Source: Corallococcus macrosporus DSM 14697
GTDB taxonomy: Bacteria; Myxococcota; Myxococcia; Myxococcales; Myxococcaceae
Length of the DNA: 64,000 nucleotides
Assembly (NCBI RefSeq): GCF_002305895.1
Contig: NZ_CP022203.1
Span: 3,574,501 to 3,638,500 of the forward strand
Direction: 5' to 3'
Below are positions 10,141 through 18,888 of the stretch, piece after piece. The translations under genes were made by a program, and so were the position numbers. Position 1 is the stretch's first letter, and each line of letters opens with the position of its first letter. Below the pieces are notes generated by a model. The model worked only from the letters and a program-made list of their open reading frames with translations, did not search any database and was not told where the DNA came from.

Positions 10141-11388
10141 TCAGTTGGGCTGGCGGAACAGCCGCATCCTGGGGCCACCGCCCATTTCCATGAAGAAACC
10201 GAACTGGAACTTCACCTTGGCGTCGTCCGACAGCAGCCCGGGGGGCGGGTTGGGGAAGGGCTGCGCGCGTTTGAAGGACGACACCGCCTCGAAGTCGAGG
10301 AAGTCGAGCCCGCTGCTCTTCTCCACCTGGATGTCCGTCAACTGACCGCGCTCGTCGAGCGTGATCTCCAGCAGCGTGTACCTGTCTCGCCCCGTGTAGA
10401 TGCCGCCGGTGGGATCTCTCCGGCGAAGCTGCTCGTTGGGGTTCCAGTGCATGCCCACGCTCTGCTTCACGCGGTTGAAGAAGCTGGCGTACTTCCACTC
10501 GCGCGTGTTGAGGAGGGTGCCGTCGCCCTCCTCGGCGTCCTGCAGGTGGTCATTGGGGGCCGCGCCCAGGATCTTGTCCATGACGGCGCGCGACGGCGCC
10601 AGCGTCGCCAGTCCAGGCGCGCCCGCGCGGCCCGTGGAGCCGGCCTCCTCGCCGCCGGTGCCCGGCTGGATGTTGAGGCGCTTGGAGTTCCCGATGACCT
10701 CGTCGCTCTCGTTCTGGTTGTTCACCTCCACGCCCGGACCCGGCGACGTCGGGTCCGTCTTCATCGCCACCTCGTTCTTCTTGCGGGCGTCGGGGATCTC
10801 GAAGGCGGGCTTCTGGCCGCCCTGGGCCATGGGCCGCTCGTCGTCGCCCATGCCGTTGTTGCCGGCCATCCGCGGCGGCGCCTGCGCGTCCCGGTTCTGG
10901 CCTTGCTGGTTCTGCGGCGCCGTCCGCTGGGGCATGGCGTTGCGGTAGAAGGGCGTCTGCTCCCGGGCGCGCGTCTCCTTCTGGACGCGGTTGTTGCTCT
11001 CCGCCAGGTACTTCGCGTTCGGGTCCACCTCTTCATTGCCCGGCGCGACGTCCACCACCTGCCCCTTGGGCGTCTCCTCGGCCTTCTTCTCCTCGGCCTT
11101 CTTCTCCTCGGCCTTGGGGCGCTCCGACACCTGGGACTTCGTCTGGGGCGAGGCCTGGCCGCGGTTCTTCGCCCACTGCTCGGCGGTGAGCGGACGCACG
11201 GCCACGGCGGAGGGCCGCTTCGACGGCTTGCGGGCCGTGGGCTCGCCCTGGAGCGTGCCCGTCAGCAGCAGGGTGCCCACGTAGACGGCATGGAGGAGCA
11301 GGGCGAGCGCGAGCGCCGCGGCGAAACGCCCCGCGGACGACTTCTGCCGCCTCCGGCGACGCCAGTTGTTGGGAGAACCCGTGCTCAC
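10141..11388 (-). CDS. TonB-family / energy-transducer-like envelope protein
   Basis: 415 residues. A basic N-terminus (RRRRRQK) precedes a single TM anchor (about residues 23-45). Next comes a long periplasmic linker rich in Lys, Glu, Pro, Gln and Asn, with three repeats of KAEEK. The C-terminal domain (about 320-405) contains SFFNRVKQSVGMHWNPNEQ and YTLLEITLDERGQLTDIQV, the pattern of TonB C-terminal domains (TIGR01352-type). Such proteins span the periplasm and couple inner membrane ion flow to outer membrane receptors or to gliding machinery. No ExbB or ExbD gene is adjacent, so partners are unknown. Myxobacteria have many TonB-like proteins, some in motility complexes; a motility role here is only a possibility. 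Confidence 0.8.
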   Translation of the reverse strand: MSTGSPNNWRRRRRQKSSAGRFAAALALALLLHAVYVGTLLLTGTLQGEPTARKPSKRPSAVAVRPLTAEQWAKNRGQASPQTKSQVSERPKAEEKKAEEKKAEETPKGQVVDVAPGNEEVDPNAKYLAESNNRVQKETRAREQTPFYRNAMPQRTAPQNQQGQNRDAQAPPRMAGNNGMGDDERPMAQGGQKPAFEIPDARKKNEVAMKTDPTSPGPGVEVNNQNESDEVIGNSKRLNIQPGTGGEEAGSTGRAGAPGLATLAPSRAVMDKILGAAPNDHLQDAEEGDGTLLNTREWKYASFFNRVKQSVGMHWNPNEQLRRRDPTGGIYTGRDRYTLLEITLDERGQLTDIQVEKSSGLDFLDFEAVSSFKRAQPFPNPPPGLLSDDAKVKFQFGFFMEMGGGPRMRLFRQPN

Positions 11389-11507
11389 GGCGGGATGATA
11401 AACCTCCGAACGGGCGGACTAGTCCCGTCGCGTTCGCGGCTGAACAGGTGAAGGGGCTGACTGATTCGCGGGCCGCGCACGGGGCTGGAGGATAACCCCT
11501 CCCCGCT

Positions 11508-13478
11508 TCAATAGATGGGGGCCACCTCGGCACCGTTGTAGTAGTGACGGAGGATGTCCTGGTAGCGCTGCCCGGCCTCCGCCCGGCCAATGGCGCCCGT
11601 CTGGCACATTCCTACGCCGTGGCCCCAGCCCCCGCCACGGAAAAGCCAGCCGGTGAGCCGGCCCTCGGCGTCCCGCTCGGCCTCCACCACCGCCATGCTG
11701 CTGTTGAGCATGCCGAACAGGCGGCGGATGTTGAGCTCGCCGCGCACCTGGGTGGCGCCCTTGTCGCCGGAGACCGACAACACGGCCGCGCGGCCAGAGA
11801 CGCCCCGGTCCGTCAGCGCCAGGGCCTGGACGCGCCCCACGCCCAGCTTCTTCAGGCGCGCGTCCACCTGCTCGGCCGTGAAGCGCCTCTCCCACCGGAA
11901 CTTGCTGGGCCGCGCGAAGCTGGAGAGCCGGCAGGCCGCCAGGAGGTTGGGGGCCGTCAGCCAGCGCTCCAGGCTGGCGGGGAGGGGCATGGCGCCCACG
12001 GGGCCGATGACGTCCGGACGGCCGCGCAGGCTGGGGTCCGGGGGCCCGCCCCACACCACGTCGTTGTCCTCGGTGTGGCCGCCGCAGACGGCGCTGTAGA
12101 CGGAGTCCACCAGCCGGCCGTCCTCGCTGAAGAGCCCCTCGCCCCGAGTGGCCTCCACCGCGGCGGTGGTGCTGGCGGCCTCGCCGGTGCGGCCCCGGTA
12201 GACGGCGCAGTGCTGCTCGGAGCAGAGCAGGTAGGGGTCCGCCAGGTGCTTGATGCCCACCTTGGCCAGCACCTCGCCGCGCGCGGTGACGGCCTGGGCC
12301 TTGAGGGCCTCCGGATGGGCCCGGGCGAAGATCTCCGCGGGCACCAGGCCCTTGAGCAGGTCCTCCAGCGGGACGACGTTCACCACCGCCAGCCGGCCGG
12401 AGCGGTCCACGACGAACTGGAGCGCGCCCCGGAAGGTGCGGTCCTCGAAGCCGTGGAAGTCGTAGCCCACGCCGAACTCCACCTGGCGGACGTCGAAGCC
12501 CGCGCCGTCGGGCGTCTCCGCGTCCAGCCGGTCCTGGGCCAGGCCCACCACCACGCCCGCCTCGTCGCGCACCTCCAGGATGGCCTTGGCAGGCGTCTTC
12601 ACCTCCTCGAAGAGCGTCGTCCGCGCGCCATGGCTGCGCAGCAGCTCCGCCTGCTTCCGGCCGGCCGCCTCGGGGGTGAGGACCTCGTCCACCAGCAGCA
12701 GGGTGCGCCGGTTGTCGATGACCTTGCCGGCGATGCCATAGACGGAGCCCAGGACCTGGGCCCGGACCGCGAGCCCCTTCTCGCGCCAGGACGCGAGCGC
12801 CGCCTGGAGCCCGTCGCGGTCCGCGATGCGGAACTCGGCGAGCTGCACGCGGGCGGACAGCTCCGCCGGGGTGCCCTGCGTCACGCGGACGGTCCACCGG
12901 GTGCCCGCCGCCGCGTCGAGCATCTTCTCGTCGGGGCCCCCGAAGCGCAGCCGCATCCGGCCCCGGGGAGCGAAGGTGACCTCGGCGCGGCCTTCCATCA
13001 GCCGCACCGGCACGCGCGGCTCGCCGCCGCGGAAGTCCAGGCGCTTGAGGTCCCCCGGCGTGGGAAGCCCCTGGGCCAGCGGGTCCTCCTCCAAGGGCGG
13101 AGCCGCGGGGCCGTGGCCGTCGTGGTCATGCCCCGGTGCCGTGCTCCCGGGGGGCCCCTCCGTGGCCGAGGCCGGAGCGCCGCCTCCGTCGCCGCGGGCT
13201 TCGCCATCGCCCGCGCTCGCCGAGGGCCCCTGGGACGTGGCCGCTGATGCGCTGCCCGCCGGGTGAACCGGCTCTCCTGGCGTGTCCTGGTGGGCTGGCT
13301 CGGAAGTCGGGGCGTCCTCGCTCGCTGGCGGCTCCGGCGGCACCTCGGATGATGAGACGACGGCCGGCCCGGTGGCGGACGCGCGGGGCACGTCGGCCGC
13401 GGGCTTCGAGGCCACGCAGGCGGAGAGCAGGACGGCGGCGAGAAGCGGGGTGACGGCGTGGCGCACGGGGGGCGACAC
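11508..13478 (-). CDS. SpoIID/LytB-domain lipoprotein (peptidoglycan lytic transglycosylase-like)
   Basis: About 656 residues from GTG at 13478, chosen because it gives a compact signal peptide (VRHAVTPLLAAVLLSAC) and follows a GGAGGT site; an ATG at 13553 would add an unlikely basic leader. The lipobox LLSAC predicts an outer or inner membrane lipoprotein. Residues about 25-120 are Pro/Ala/Ser-rich and probably disordered. The SpoIID/LytB domain in the C-terminal half shows VPLEDLLKGLVPAEIFARAH then PEALKAQAVTARGEVL, the Glu-containing signature of SpoIID muramidases, and ends with GWGHGVGMCQTGAIGRA. In Bacillus SpoIID degrades denuded glycan strands during engulfment. Here it is likely a cell-wall enzyme or amidase modifier in growth or myxospore formation; that role is inference. 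Confidence 0.88.
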   Translation of the reverse strand: MSPPVRHAVTPLLAAVLLSACVASKPAADVPRASATGPAVVSSSEVPPEPPASEDAPTSEPAHQDTPGEPVHPAGSASAATSQGPSASAGDGEARGDGGGAPASATEGPPGSTAPGHDHDGHGPAAPPLEEDPLAQGLPTPGDLKRLDFRGGEPRVPVRLMEGRAEVTFAPRGRMRLRFGGPDEKMLDAAAGTRWTVRVTQGTPAELSARVQLAEFRIADRDGLQAALASWREKGLAVRAQVLGSVYGIAGKVIDNRRTLLLVDEVLTPEAAGRKQAELLRSHGARTTLFEEVKTPAKAILEVRDEAGVVVGLAQDRLDAETPDGAGFDVRQVEFGVGYDFHGFEDRTFRGALQFVVDRSGRLAVVNVVPLEDLLKGLVPAEIFARAHPEALKAQAVTARGEVLAKVGIKHLADPYLLCSEQHCAVYRGRTGEAASTTAAVEATRGEGLFSEDGRLVDSVYSAVCGGHTEDNDVVWGGPPDPSLRGRPDVIGPVGAMPLPASLERWLTAPNLLAACRLSSFARPSKFRWERRFTAEQVDARLKKLGVGRVQALALTDRGVSGRAAVLSVSGDKGATQVRGELNIRRLFGMLNSSMAVVEAERDAEGRLTGWLFRGGGWGHGVGMCQTGAIGRAEAGQRYQDILRHYYNGAEVAPIY

Positions 13479-13602
13479 CGTACTGTCGCACCTCCAAGGT
13501 GTCACGGACCGTTCGCCGGGCGCCCGCCGGGCAGGCCGGCGGGGGCGTGTCATGACGGGAGGGGATGAATAGCGCACAGGCCTTCCGGCGTTGCCCCTGC
13601 TC

Positions 13603-15264
13603 ATGAAAATCCGACACGGCAACTGCCTGAAGCTGACGTTCCTGGCCACGGGCCTGATGGTGCTGGGCTCGACGGCCTGCTCGGGCTCCGACAGTGGGGG
13701 CACGCCCGTGCCCGTGGAGAGCTCGGCCCCGCGCTCGGTGCCAGCGCCAGCGCCAGCGGAGTCATCCGCGCCCACCCGCGCCTTCGCGACGCGCCCCCCC
13801 GTAGGGGTGCAGGCGGTGGCGGGGACGCCGGTGGCCGCGCTGCCGAACCACTCGGACCATGTGAACATCGAGGACCCGTCACCCCAGCCGGCCGTCAGCG
13901 CCACGGCGATGACCACCGCCGCCGAGGCGCCCGTCTACACGCGCGAGTGGGTGGTGAGCACGTCGGGCAACGACGCGGGCGACGGCAGCGCCGCGCAGCC
14001 CCTGCGCACCCTCAACAAGGCCATCAGCCTGGCCGGCCCGGGCGAGCTCATCCGCGTCCTGCCGGGCACCTACGCGGAGCGGGTCATCATCGGTGACGAC
14101 GCGAAGCCCGGCACGGCCGACGCGAAAATCACGCTCCAGGGCGAGGGCGGCCCGCGCATCGTCCTGGGCCCCGGCGAGCACGGCCTGGTCCAGGTGCGCC
14201 AGCCGCATTGGATCATCGACGGCTTCGACATCGACCTGGAGGGCCAGACGCCCTTCGCCGTCACCTTCGAGGGCGACGTGACGGGCTCCATGCTCGTCAA
14301 CTCGGACCTGCACGGCGGCACGGGCGGCGGCGCGGTGACGACGTTCAACGACGCCACCGGCGCCATCATCGAGAACAACCACATCCACGACTTCGTGAAG
14401 ACCACCGGCAACGAGGACTCGCACGGCGTCGTGGTGCAGCCCACCTCGCGCGACATCACCGTGCGCAACAACGACATCCACGACAACTCCGGTGACTCCG
14501 TGCAGTGCCTGGGCCCCGAGGGCTTCAGCGACCTGCCGCCCGCGGAGAACCTCCTGGTGGAGAACAACCACTTCTACGCCAACCGGGAGAACGCGGTGGA
14601 CATCAAGACGTGTTACGGGGTGACGCTCCGCAACAACCGGATGCACCACTTCCTCCCGAGCTCCACGGCGCGGGGCGACGTCGTCGTCATCCACTACTCC
14701 GCGAGCAACGTGCTGGTGGAGGACAACGAAATCTACGACGGCGCGAAGGGCATCGCGGTGGGCGGCAACCACGACGGGGCCATGCCCACCGGCGTCGTCA
14801 TCCGCCGCAACCGCGTGTACGACATGACCGAGTCCGGAGGCGGGGAGGGCACGGGCATCCGCCTGGAGAACTCGAAGGGCACCCTGGTGGTCAACAACAC
14901 CGTCACCCGCGCGGCCACGGCGCTCATCATCGGCCACGGCACCGGCGGGCCCACCGAGTCCCCCGTGGTGCGGAACAACATCTTCGCGGACGCCCTCATC
15001 GCGGTGAACCTGGGCCCCATGGCCCCGGGCATGAGTGTGGGCAACAACCTCTTCCCGGCCGGCGCCCAGTTCAAGAAGGACGGCGAGCCGGTGGACCTCA
15101 CCGTCTATCAGGCCGCCACGGGGGACATGACGTCCCGCCTGGGCTCCGCCGACCTCGGCGCGGCCTTCGCTCCGGGGCCCATGGCCCTGGACTCGGGCGC
15201 GGACGTCGGCATCCCGTTCTGCGGCGGCGGGCCGGACCTCGGCGCGGTGGAACTGGGCTGCTGA
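13603..15264 (+). CDS. right-handed parallel beta-helix repeat lipoprotein
   Basis: 553 residues from ATG at 13603 (an in-frame TTG at 13591 is the alternative). The lipobox is LGSTAC. A Pro/Ala/Ser-rich linker follows (about residues 30-105). Next is a DUF1565-type opening (WVVSTSGNDAGDGSAAQPLRTLNKAI), then many turns of a right-handed beta-helix with NN ladders such as ENNHIHDF, RNNDIHDN and ENNHFYAN up to the C-terminus. Proteins of this fold include pectate and alginate lyases and surface adhesins. No catalytic triad can be assigned with confidence. It is probably an outer-surface polysaccharide-binding or degrading lipoprotein. It is divergent from the SpoIID gene. Confidence 0.85.
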   Translation: MKIRHGNCLKLTFLATGLMVLGSTACSGSDSGGTPVPVESSAPRSVPAPAPAESSAPTRAFATRPPVGVQAVAGTPVAALPNHSDHVNIEDPSPQPAVSATAMTTAAEAPVYTREWVVSTSGNDAGDGSAAQPLRTLNKAISLAGPGELIRVLPGTYAERVIIGDDAKPGTADAKITLQGEGGPRIVLGPGEHGLVQVRQPHWIIDGFDIDLEGQTPFAVTFEGDVTGSMLVNSDLHGGTGGGAVTTFNDATGAIIENNHIHDFVKTTGNEDSHGVVVQPTSRDITVRNNDIHDNSGDSVQCLGPEGFSDLPPAENLLVENNHFYANRENAVDIKTCYGVTLRNNRMHHFLPSSTARGDVVVIHYSASNVLVEDNEIYDGAKGIAVGGNHDGAMPTGVVIRRNRVYDMTESGGGEGTGIRLENSKGTLVVNNTVTRAATALIIGHGTGGPTESPVVRNNIFADALIAVNLGPMAPGMSVGNNLFPAGAQFKKDGEPVDLTVYQAATGDMTSRLGSADLGAAFAPGPMALDSGADVGIPFCGGGPDLGAVELGC

Positions 15265-15301
15265 CGCCCCGTTCCCGCTTCACTGCCCCTGAAAAGGCCA
15301 A

Positions 15302-15333
15302 GGCCCGATGCGGAGTGACTTCCGCACCGGGCC
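15302..15333. terminator. hairpin between the beta-helix gene and tRNA-Cys
   Basis: GGCCCG-A-TGCGGA (15302-15314) pairs with TCCGCA-C-CGGGCC (15321-15333) around a 6-base loop: a 12-bp stem with one mismatch. On the minus strand it is followed by TTGGCCTTTTC, so it is best placed to end the tRNA-Cys transcript. It also lies 37 bases after the beta-helix gene stop and could act in both directions. Confidence 0.75.
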
Positions 15334-15344
15334 TTGTGTCTTTG

Positions 15345-15416
15345 AGGCGCCACCCGGATTCGAACCGGGGAATGAAGGTTTTGCAGACCTTTGCCTTACC
15401 ACTTGGCTATGGCGCC
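15345..15416 (-). tRNA. tRNA-Cys (anticodon GCA)
   Basis: On the minus strand the acceptor stem GGCGCCA pairs with TGGCGCC. The anticodon loop reads CTGCAAA, giving GCA, and the T-loop TTCGAAT is canonical. The discriminator is U, as expected for tRNA-Cys, and CCA is not encoded. It is 72 nt long. A strong promoter sits just upstream and a hairpin terminator just downstream, so it is probably a single-gene unit. Confidence 0.96.
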
Positions 15417-15433
15417 GACAGGATGGGGTCGGC

Positions 15434-15463
15434 TTTATACGCAGCCCGCCACCACGCGGTCAA
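15434..15463 (-). promoter_or_regulatory. sigma-A promoter of tRNA-Cys
   Basis: On the minus strand, TTGACC (complement of 15458-15463) and TATAAA (complement of 15434-15439) are spaced 18 bases apart, each matching 5 of 6 consensus bases. The start of transcription would lie about 10 bases before the tRNA 5' end. This is one of the clearest promoters in the window. Confidence 0.78.
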
Positions 15464-15574
15464 GGATGCAACGGCTGTCTGGTGCGCATGCGTCCCGTTA
15501 CCATGCCGTCACCAGAAGGTTCCACCCCGGGTGCGCGTGCGGACGGGCGCCCGACAGGACGAGGTGCTCGAAAG

Positions 15575-16726
15575 ATGCTTCACGGCCACGGGCTGTACCT
15601 GGAAGAGCATGACGCGTTTCGTCGCACCGTACGTGCGGTGGTGGAGAAGGAGATTCTCCCCTTCGTGAGGGAGTGGGAGGCCCGGGAGGCGTTCCCCCGG
15701 GAGCTGTTCACCCGCTTCGGCGAGCTGGGCTTCCTCGGCTTGAAGTACCCGGTGGAGTACGGGGGCTCGGCGGCGGGGGAACTGTACGAGGCGGTGCTGT
15801 TGGAGGAGCTGGGGCGCTGCGGCTCGGGCGGTGTGTCGGCGGGGTTGGGGGCCCAGTTCACCATCTCCACGGGGCCCATCCACCTGTTCGGCACGGACGC
15901 GCAGAAGCGCCGCTGGCTGACCCCCGCCATCCAGGGCGAGAAGATTGGCGCGCTGGGCATCACCGAACCGGACGCCGGCTCGGATGTGGCGGGCCTGCGC
16001 ACCACCGCGCGGCGCGAGGGTGACGTCTACGTGGTGAACGGCTCCAAGACGTACATCACCAACGGCGTGCGCGCGGACTTCGTGGTGCTGGCGGTGAAGA
16101 CGGACCCGGCCGCGGGCCACAAGGGCCTGTCCATGCTGGTGGTGGAGAAGGGCACGCCGGGCTTCTCCGTGGGGCGCAAGCTGGACAAGCTGGGCTGGCG
16201 CGCCTCGGACACCGCGGAGCTGTTCTTCGAGGACTGCCGCGTGCCCGCGGAGCACCTGCTAGGCGTGGAGGGGCAGGGCTTCGCGCAGATCATGGGCAAC
16301 TTCCAGTGGGAGCGCCTGTCGCTCGCGCTGGGCGCGGTGGGCGCCATGGAGGACATGCTGGAGACGGTGCTGGCGCACGTGAAGTCGCGGCGCGCCTTCG
16401 GCCAGTCGCTCCATCAGTTCCAGGTGGTGCGCCACAAGCTGGCGGACCTCTTCACCGTGCGCGAGTCGGCGCGTCAGCTCACCTACCACGCGCTGCGCCT
16501 GCACGTGGCTGGCGAGTGGGCGGTGGCGCAGACGTCCATGGCGAAGAAGGTGGCCACCGAGACGTGCTGCCGCGTGGCGGACGAGTGCCTCCAGCTCCAC
16601 GGCGGCGCGGGCTACATGATGGAGTACGACATCCAGCGGCATTGGCGTGACGCGCGGCTGGGGCCCATTGGCGGCGGCACCAGTGAGGTGATGAACGAAA
16701 TCATCGCCAAGCAGCTCGGCCTGTAG
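15575..16726 (+). CDS. acyl-CoA dehydrogenase
   Basis: 383 residues, normal length. It is an FAD-dependent dehydrogenase that introduces an alpha-beta double bond in acyl-CoA. The ATG at 15575 is preceded by GAGGTG and avoids overlap with tRNA-Cys. Signatures are ITEPDAGSDVAGLRTTA (FAD/substrate region), SKTYITNG, the helix segment RRAFGQSLHQFQVVRHKLAD, and LQLHGGAGYMMEYDIQRHWRDAR. The C-terminal loop reads IGGGTSEVMNEIIAKQLGL, so the YEGT-type glutamate of medium- and short-chain enzymes is replaced by glycine. The base is then probably a glutamate on the earlier helix, as in long-chain and isovaleryl enzymes. Substrate is not determined. No beta-oxidation partners are adjacent. Confidence 0.93.
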   Translation: MLHGHGLYLEEHDAFRRTVRAVVEKEILPFVREWEAREAFPRELFTRFGELGFLGLKYPVEYGGSAAGELYEAVLLEELGRCGSGGVSAGLGAQFTISTGPIHLFGTDAQKRRWLTPAIQGEKIGALGITEPDAGSDVAGLRTTARREGDVYVVNGSKTYITNGVRADFVVLAVKTDPAAGHKGLSMLVVEKGTPGFSVGRKLDKLGWRASDTAELFFEDCRVPAEHLLGVEGQGFAQIMGNFQWERLSLALGAVGAMEDMLETVLAHVKSRRAFGQSLHQFQVVRHKLADLFTVRESARQLTYHALRLHVAGEWAVAQTSMAKKVATETCCRVADECLQLHGGAGYMMEYDIQRHWRDARLGPIGGGTSEVMNEIIAKQLGL

Positions 16727-16844
16727 GGAGGGGGCGCGGCGCGGCACGGCGCCCCGTCCGCTTCGAGGAGGGCAGGCGGGGAGGCGGGGCGGGAAGACGT
16801 CCCGGGCGCTCTGGGTTACCCGAAGAGACCCCGCGGAGGGCACC

Positions 16845-17198
16845 GTGGAGCCCATCATCGTCTGTGCCGAGCTTTACATGCGTCTGGGGGACGACGAAGT
16901 GCTCGTCCTCGACTGCCGGGATGCCGCGGACTGGGAGCGTTATGACCTGCACATCCCAGGTGCCTTGCGCATGACGTCCGCGGAGGTTGCCCGCGACCAC
17001 CACATGCTCCCGGACGACGAGCTCATCGTCCTCTGCGGCTGCTCGCCGGACGGAAGGGACACGCGCCGTGTCTGCCGCCTGCTCCGGATGAAGGGCCGCG
17101 AGGCCGTCTGTCTCGACGGCGGGCTGCTGGCCTGGGTCACAGGTGGCTTCCCCACGGAGCGGCACACCCGGGCCCCCGTCGCCGCGATGCCCCGCTGA
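16845..17198 (+). CDS. rhodanese-like domain protein
   Basis: 117 residues from GTG at 16845, preceded by GCGGAGGG. It is a single rhodanese domain: VLVLDCRDAADWERYDLHIPGA (the CH2A-like entry motif), the active loop with Cys in LCGCSPDGRDTRR, and AVCLDGGLLAWVTGGFP at the end. The active-site pattern C-S-P-D-G-R retains the persulfide-type cysteine and the closing arginine. It could act in sulfur transfer or redox signalling. It is followed by asd on the same strand, with an 82-base gap. Confidence 0.88.
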   Translation: MEPIIVCAELYMRLGDDEVLVLDCRDAADWERYDLHIPGALRMTSAEVARDHHMLPDDELIVLCGCSPDGRDTRRVCRLLRMKGREAVCLDGGLLAWVTGGFPTERHTRAPVAAMPR

Positions 17199-17280
17199 GC
17201 ACCAGGGTGGATGCGGTGCGTCGTCAAAGGGTGCTATGGAGCGGGCGACTTCCTCCTCTGGAGACTGGAGACACGCCCCC

Positions 17281-18369
17281 ATGGCCAGGCTTCGCGCGGC
17301 CCTCATCGGTGCCACTGGACTCGCCGGACAGCAGTTCATCGCCGCCCTCAAGGACCACCCCTCCATCGAGCTGACGGGCCTCGCGGCCTCGCCTCGCTCG
17401 GCGGGCAAGACGTACGCGGAGGCGCTGAAAACGGCCAGCGGCATGACGGCCTGGTTCGTCCCGGAGCCGCTGCCCGCGGAGCTCGCCCAGATGAAGGTGG
17501 TGGCCGGTGACGCCCTGGAGGCCAGGGACTACGACCTGGTCTTCTCCGCCGTGGAGGCGGACGTGGCGCGCGAACTGGAGCCGAAGCTGGCGAAGGACAT
17601 CCCCGTCTTCTCCGCCGCCAGCGCGTTCCGCTACGAGGACGACGTCCCGCTGCTGATTCCCCCCGTCAACGCCGCGCACGCGCCCCTCATCCGGGAGCAG
17701 CAGCGGCGGCGCGGCTGGAAGGGCTTCATCGTCCCCATCCCCAACTGCACCACCACGGGCCTGGCGGTGACGCTGGCGCCGCTGGTGGAGCGCTTCGGGG
17801 TGAAGGCCGTGCTCATGACGAGCCTCCAGGCCATGTCCGGCGCAGGCCGCTCGCCGGGCGTCATCGGCATGGACATCCTCGACAACGTCATCCCCTACAT
17901 TCCCAAGGAGGAGCACAAGGTCGAGGTGGAGACGAAGAAAATCCTCGGCGCGCTGCGTCCTTCCGCGGACGGCCTCACGCCGCATGACGTGCGCGTGTCC
18001 TGCACCTGCACCCGCGTGGCGGTGATGGAGGGCCACACCGAGTCCGTCTTCGTCTCATTGGGCAAGAAGGCCACCGTGGCCGAAGTGACCCAGGCCCTGC
18101 GGGAATGGCGGGGCGCCGAGCCGGCCAGGAACCTGCCGTCCGCCGCGCCGCGCTGGATTGAGGTGCTGGACGATCCCTTCCGACCCCAGCCCCGGTTGGA
18201 CCGGGACACGCACGGCGGTATGGCCACCACCGTCGGACGCATCCGCGAGGATGGCGTCCTGGAGAACGGCTTCAAGTACGTGCTGGTGTCGCACAACACC
18301 AAGATGGGGGCCGCGCGCGGCGCCATCCTGGTGGCCGAGCTGCTGCTGGCCCAGGGCTTGTTGGGCTGA
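17281..18369 (+). CDS. asd: aspartate-semialdehyde dehydrogenase
   Basis: 362 residues. It reduces aspartyl phosphate to aspartate semialdehyde with NADPH, at the branch toward lysine/diaminopimelate, methionine and threonine. The start at ATG 17281 follows GGAGAC. Features are the N-terminal nucleotide motif LIGATGLAGQQF, the catalytic cysteine in PIPNCTTTGLAVTLAPL, and HNTKMGAARGAILVAELL at the end. The PNCTTT form, the extended length and the CTCTRVAVMEGHTESVFV region resemble the archaeal/fungal type enzyme more than the short enterobacterial type. No other lysine or threonine genes are nearby. Confidence 0.93.
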   Translation: MARLRAALIGATGLAGQQFIAALKDHPSIELTGLAASPRSAGKTYAEALKTASGMTAWFVPEPLPAELAQMKVVAGDALEARDYDLVFSAVEADVARELEPKLAKDIPVFSAASAFRYEDDVPLLIPPVNAAHAPLIREQQRRRGWKGFIVPIPNCTTTGLAVTLAPLVERFGVKAVLMTSLQAMSGAGRSPGVIGMDILDNVIPYIPKEEHKVEVETKKILGALRPSADGLTPHDVRVSCTCTRVAVMEGHTESVFVSLGKKATVAEVTQALREWRGAEPARNLPSAAPRWIEVLDDPFRPQPRLDRDTHGGMATTVGRIREDGVLENGFKYVLVSHNTKMGAARGAILVAELLLAQGLLG

Positions 18370-18390
18370 GCCCCGACGCGGGCGGAGGGA

Positions 18391-18411
18391 TGGCACAGAT
18401 TCAGGGTGCCA
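18391..18411. promoter_or_regulatory. 6-bp inverted repeat upstream of fdxA, candidate operator
   Basis: TGGCAC (18391-18396) is mirrored as GTGCCA (18406-18411) with a 9-base spacer, about 70 bases before the ferredoxin start. No T run follows, so an operator is more likely than a terminator. No regulator gene is adjacent. It could equally be chance in GC-rich DNA. Confidence 0.3.
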
Positions 18412-18480
18412 TCGCCAGCTCGAACCACTACTCTGCGCGCCCACGGACGCGCCTGGTTTCTACCGAGAGGAGACTTTTCA

Positions 18481-18813
18481 ATGGCCTACGTCGTTGCCGA
18501 CCCTTGCATCAAGTGCAAGTACACCGACTGTGTCGAGGTGTGCCCGGTCAACTGCTTCTACGAGGGTGCCAACTTCCTGGTCATCCACCCGGATGAGTGT
18601 ATCGACTGCGGCGCTTGCGAGCCGGTGTGCCCCACCAAGGCCATCTTCCCGGAGACGGAGCTGCCGCCGCAGTGGAAGGAATACACGGCGCTGAACGCCG
18701 ACTTCTCCACGAAGTGGCCCAACATCGCGGAGAAGAAGGCCGCGCTGCCCGAGGCGGAGGAGTTCAAGACGAAGGAAGACAAGCGCTCCCTGCTGGATCC
18801 GGCGGGCGGCTGA
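18481..18813 (+). CDS. fdxA: 7Fe ferredoxin (3Fe-4S and 4Fe-4S)
   Basis: 110 residues. It is an electron carrier of the FdxA family. The first cluster region has [18 protein letters not shown], with the cysteine spacing of the 3Fe-4S/4Fe-4S type. The second is [19 protein letters not shown]. The long C-terminal tail ([12 protein letters not shown]-like, ending in [11 protein letters not shown]) is typical of FdxA rather than of short clostridial ferredoxins. GAGAGGAG precedes the ATG. A hairpin terminator follows directly, so the gene is probably transcribed alone or as the end of an asd transcript. Confidence 0.96.
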   Translation: MAYVVADPCIKCKYTDCVEVCPVNCFYEGANFLVIHPDECIDCGACEPVCPTKAIFPETELPPQWKEYTALNADFSTKWPNIAEKKAALPEAEEFKTKEDKRSLLDPAGG

Positions 18814-18841
18814 CAACCCACTGAGGTTGGCGCGCCCCGGA

Positions 18842-18880
18842 AAGGCCCTTTCGCCCCTCGGCGAGAGGGCCTTCTTCGTT
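18842..18880 (+). terminator. rho-independent terminator after fdxA
   Basis: AAGGCCCT (18842-18849) pairs with AGGGCCTT (18866-18873), closed further by TCGCC/GGCGA in the loop, and is followed by CTTCGTTCC. It lies 28 bases after the fdxA stop, before the convergent FliK-like gene ends. Confidence 0.8.
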
Positions 18881-18888
18881 CCACCGGG

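Noticed and set aside
11419-12897. Alternative long frame inside the SpoIID gene
   Set aside because: The SpoIID/LytB motifs and lipoprotein signal are in the other frame; this one has no domain likeness.
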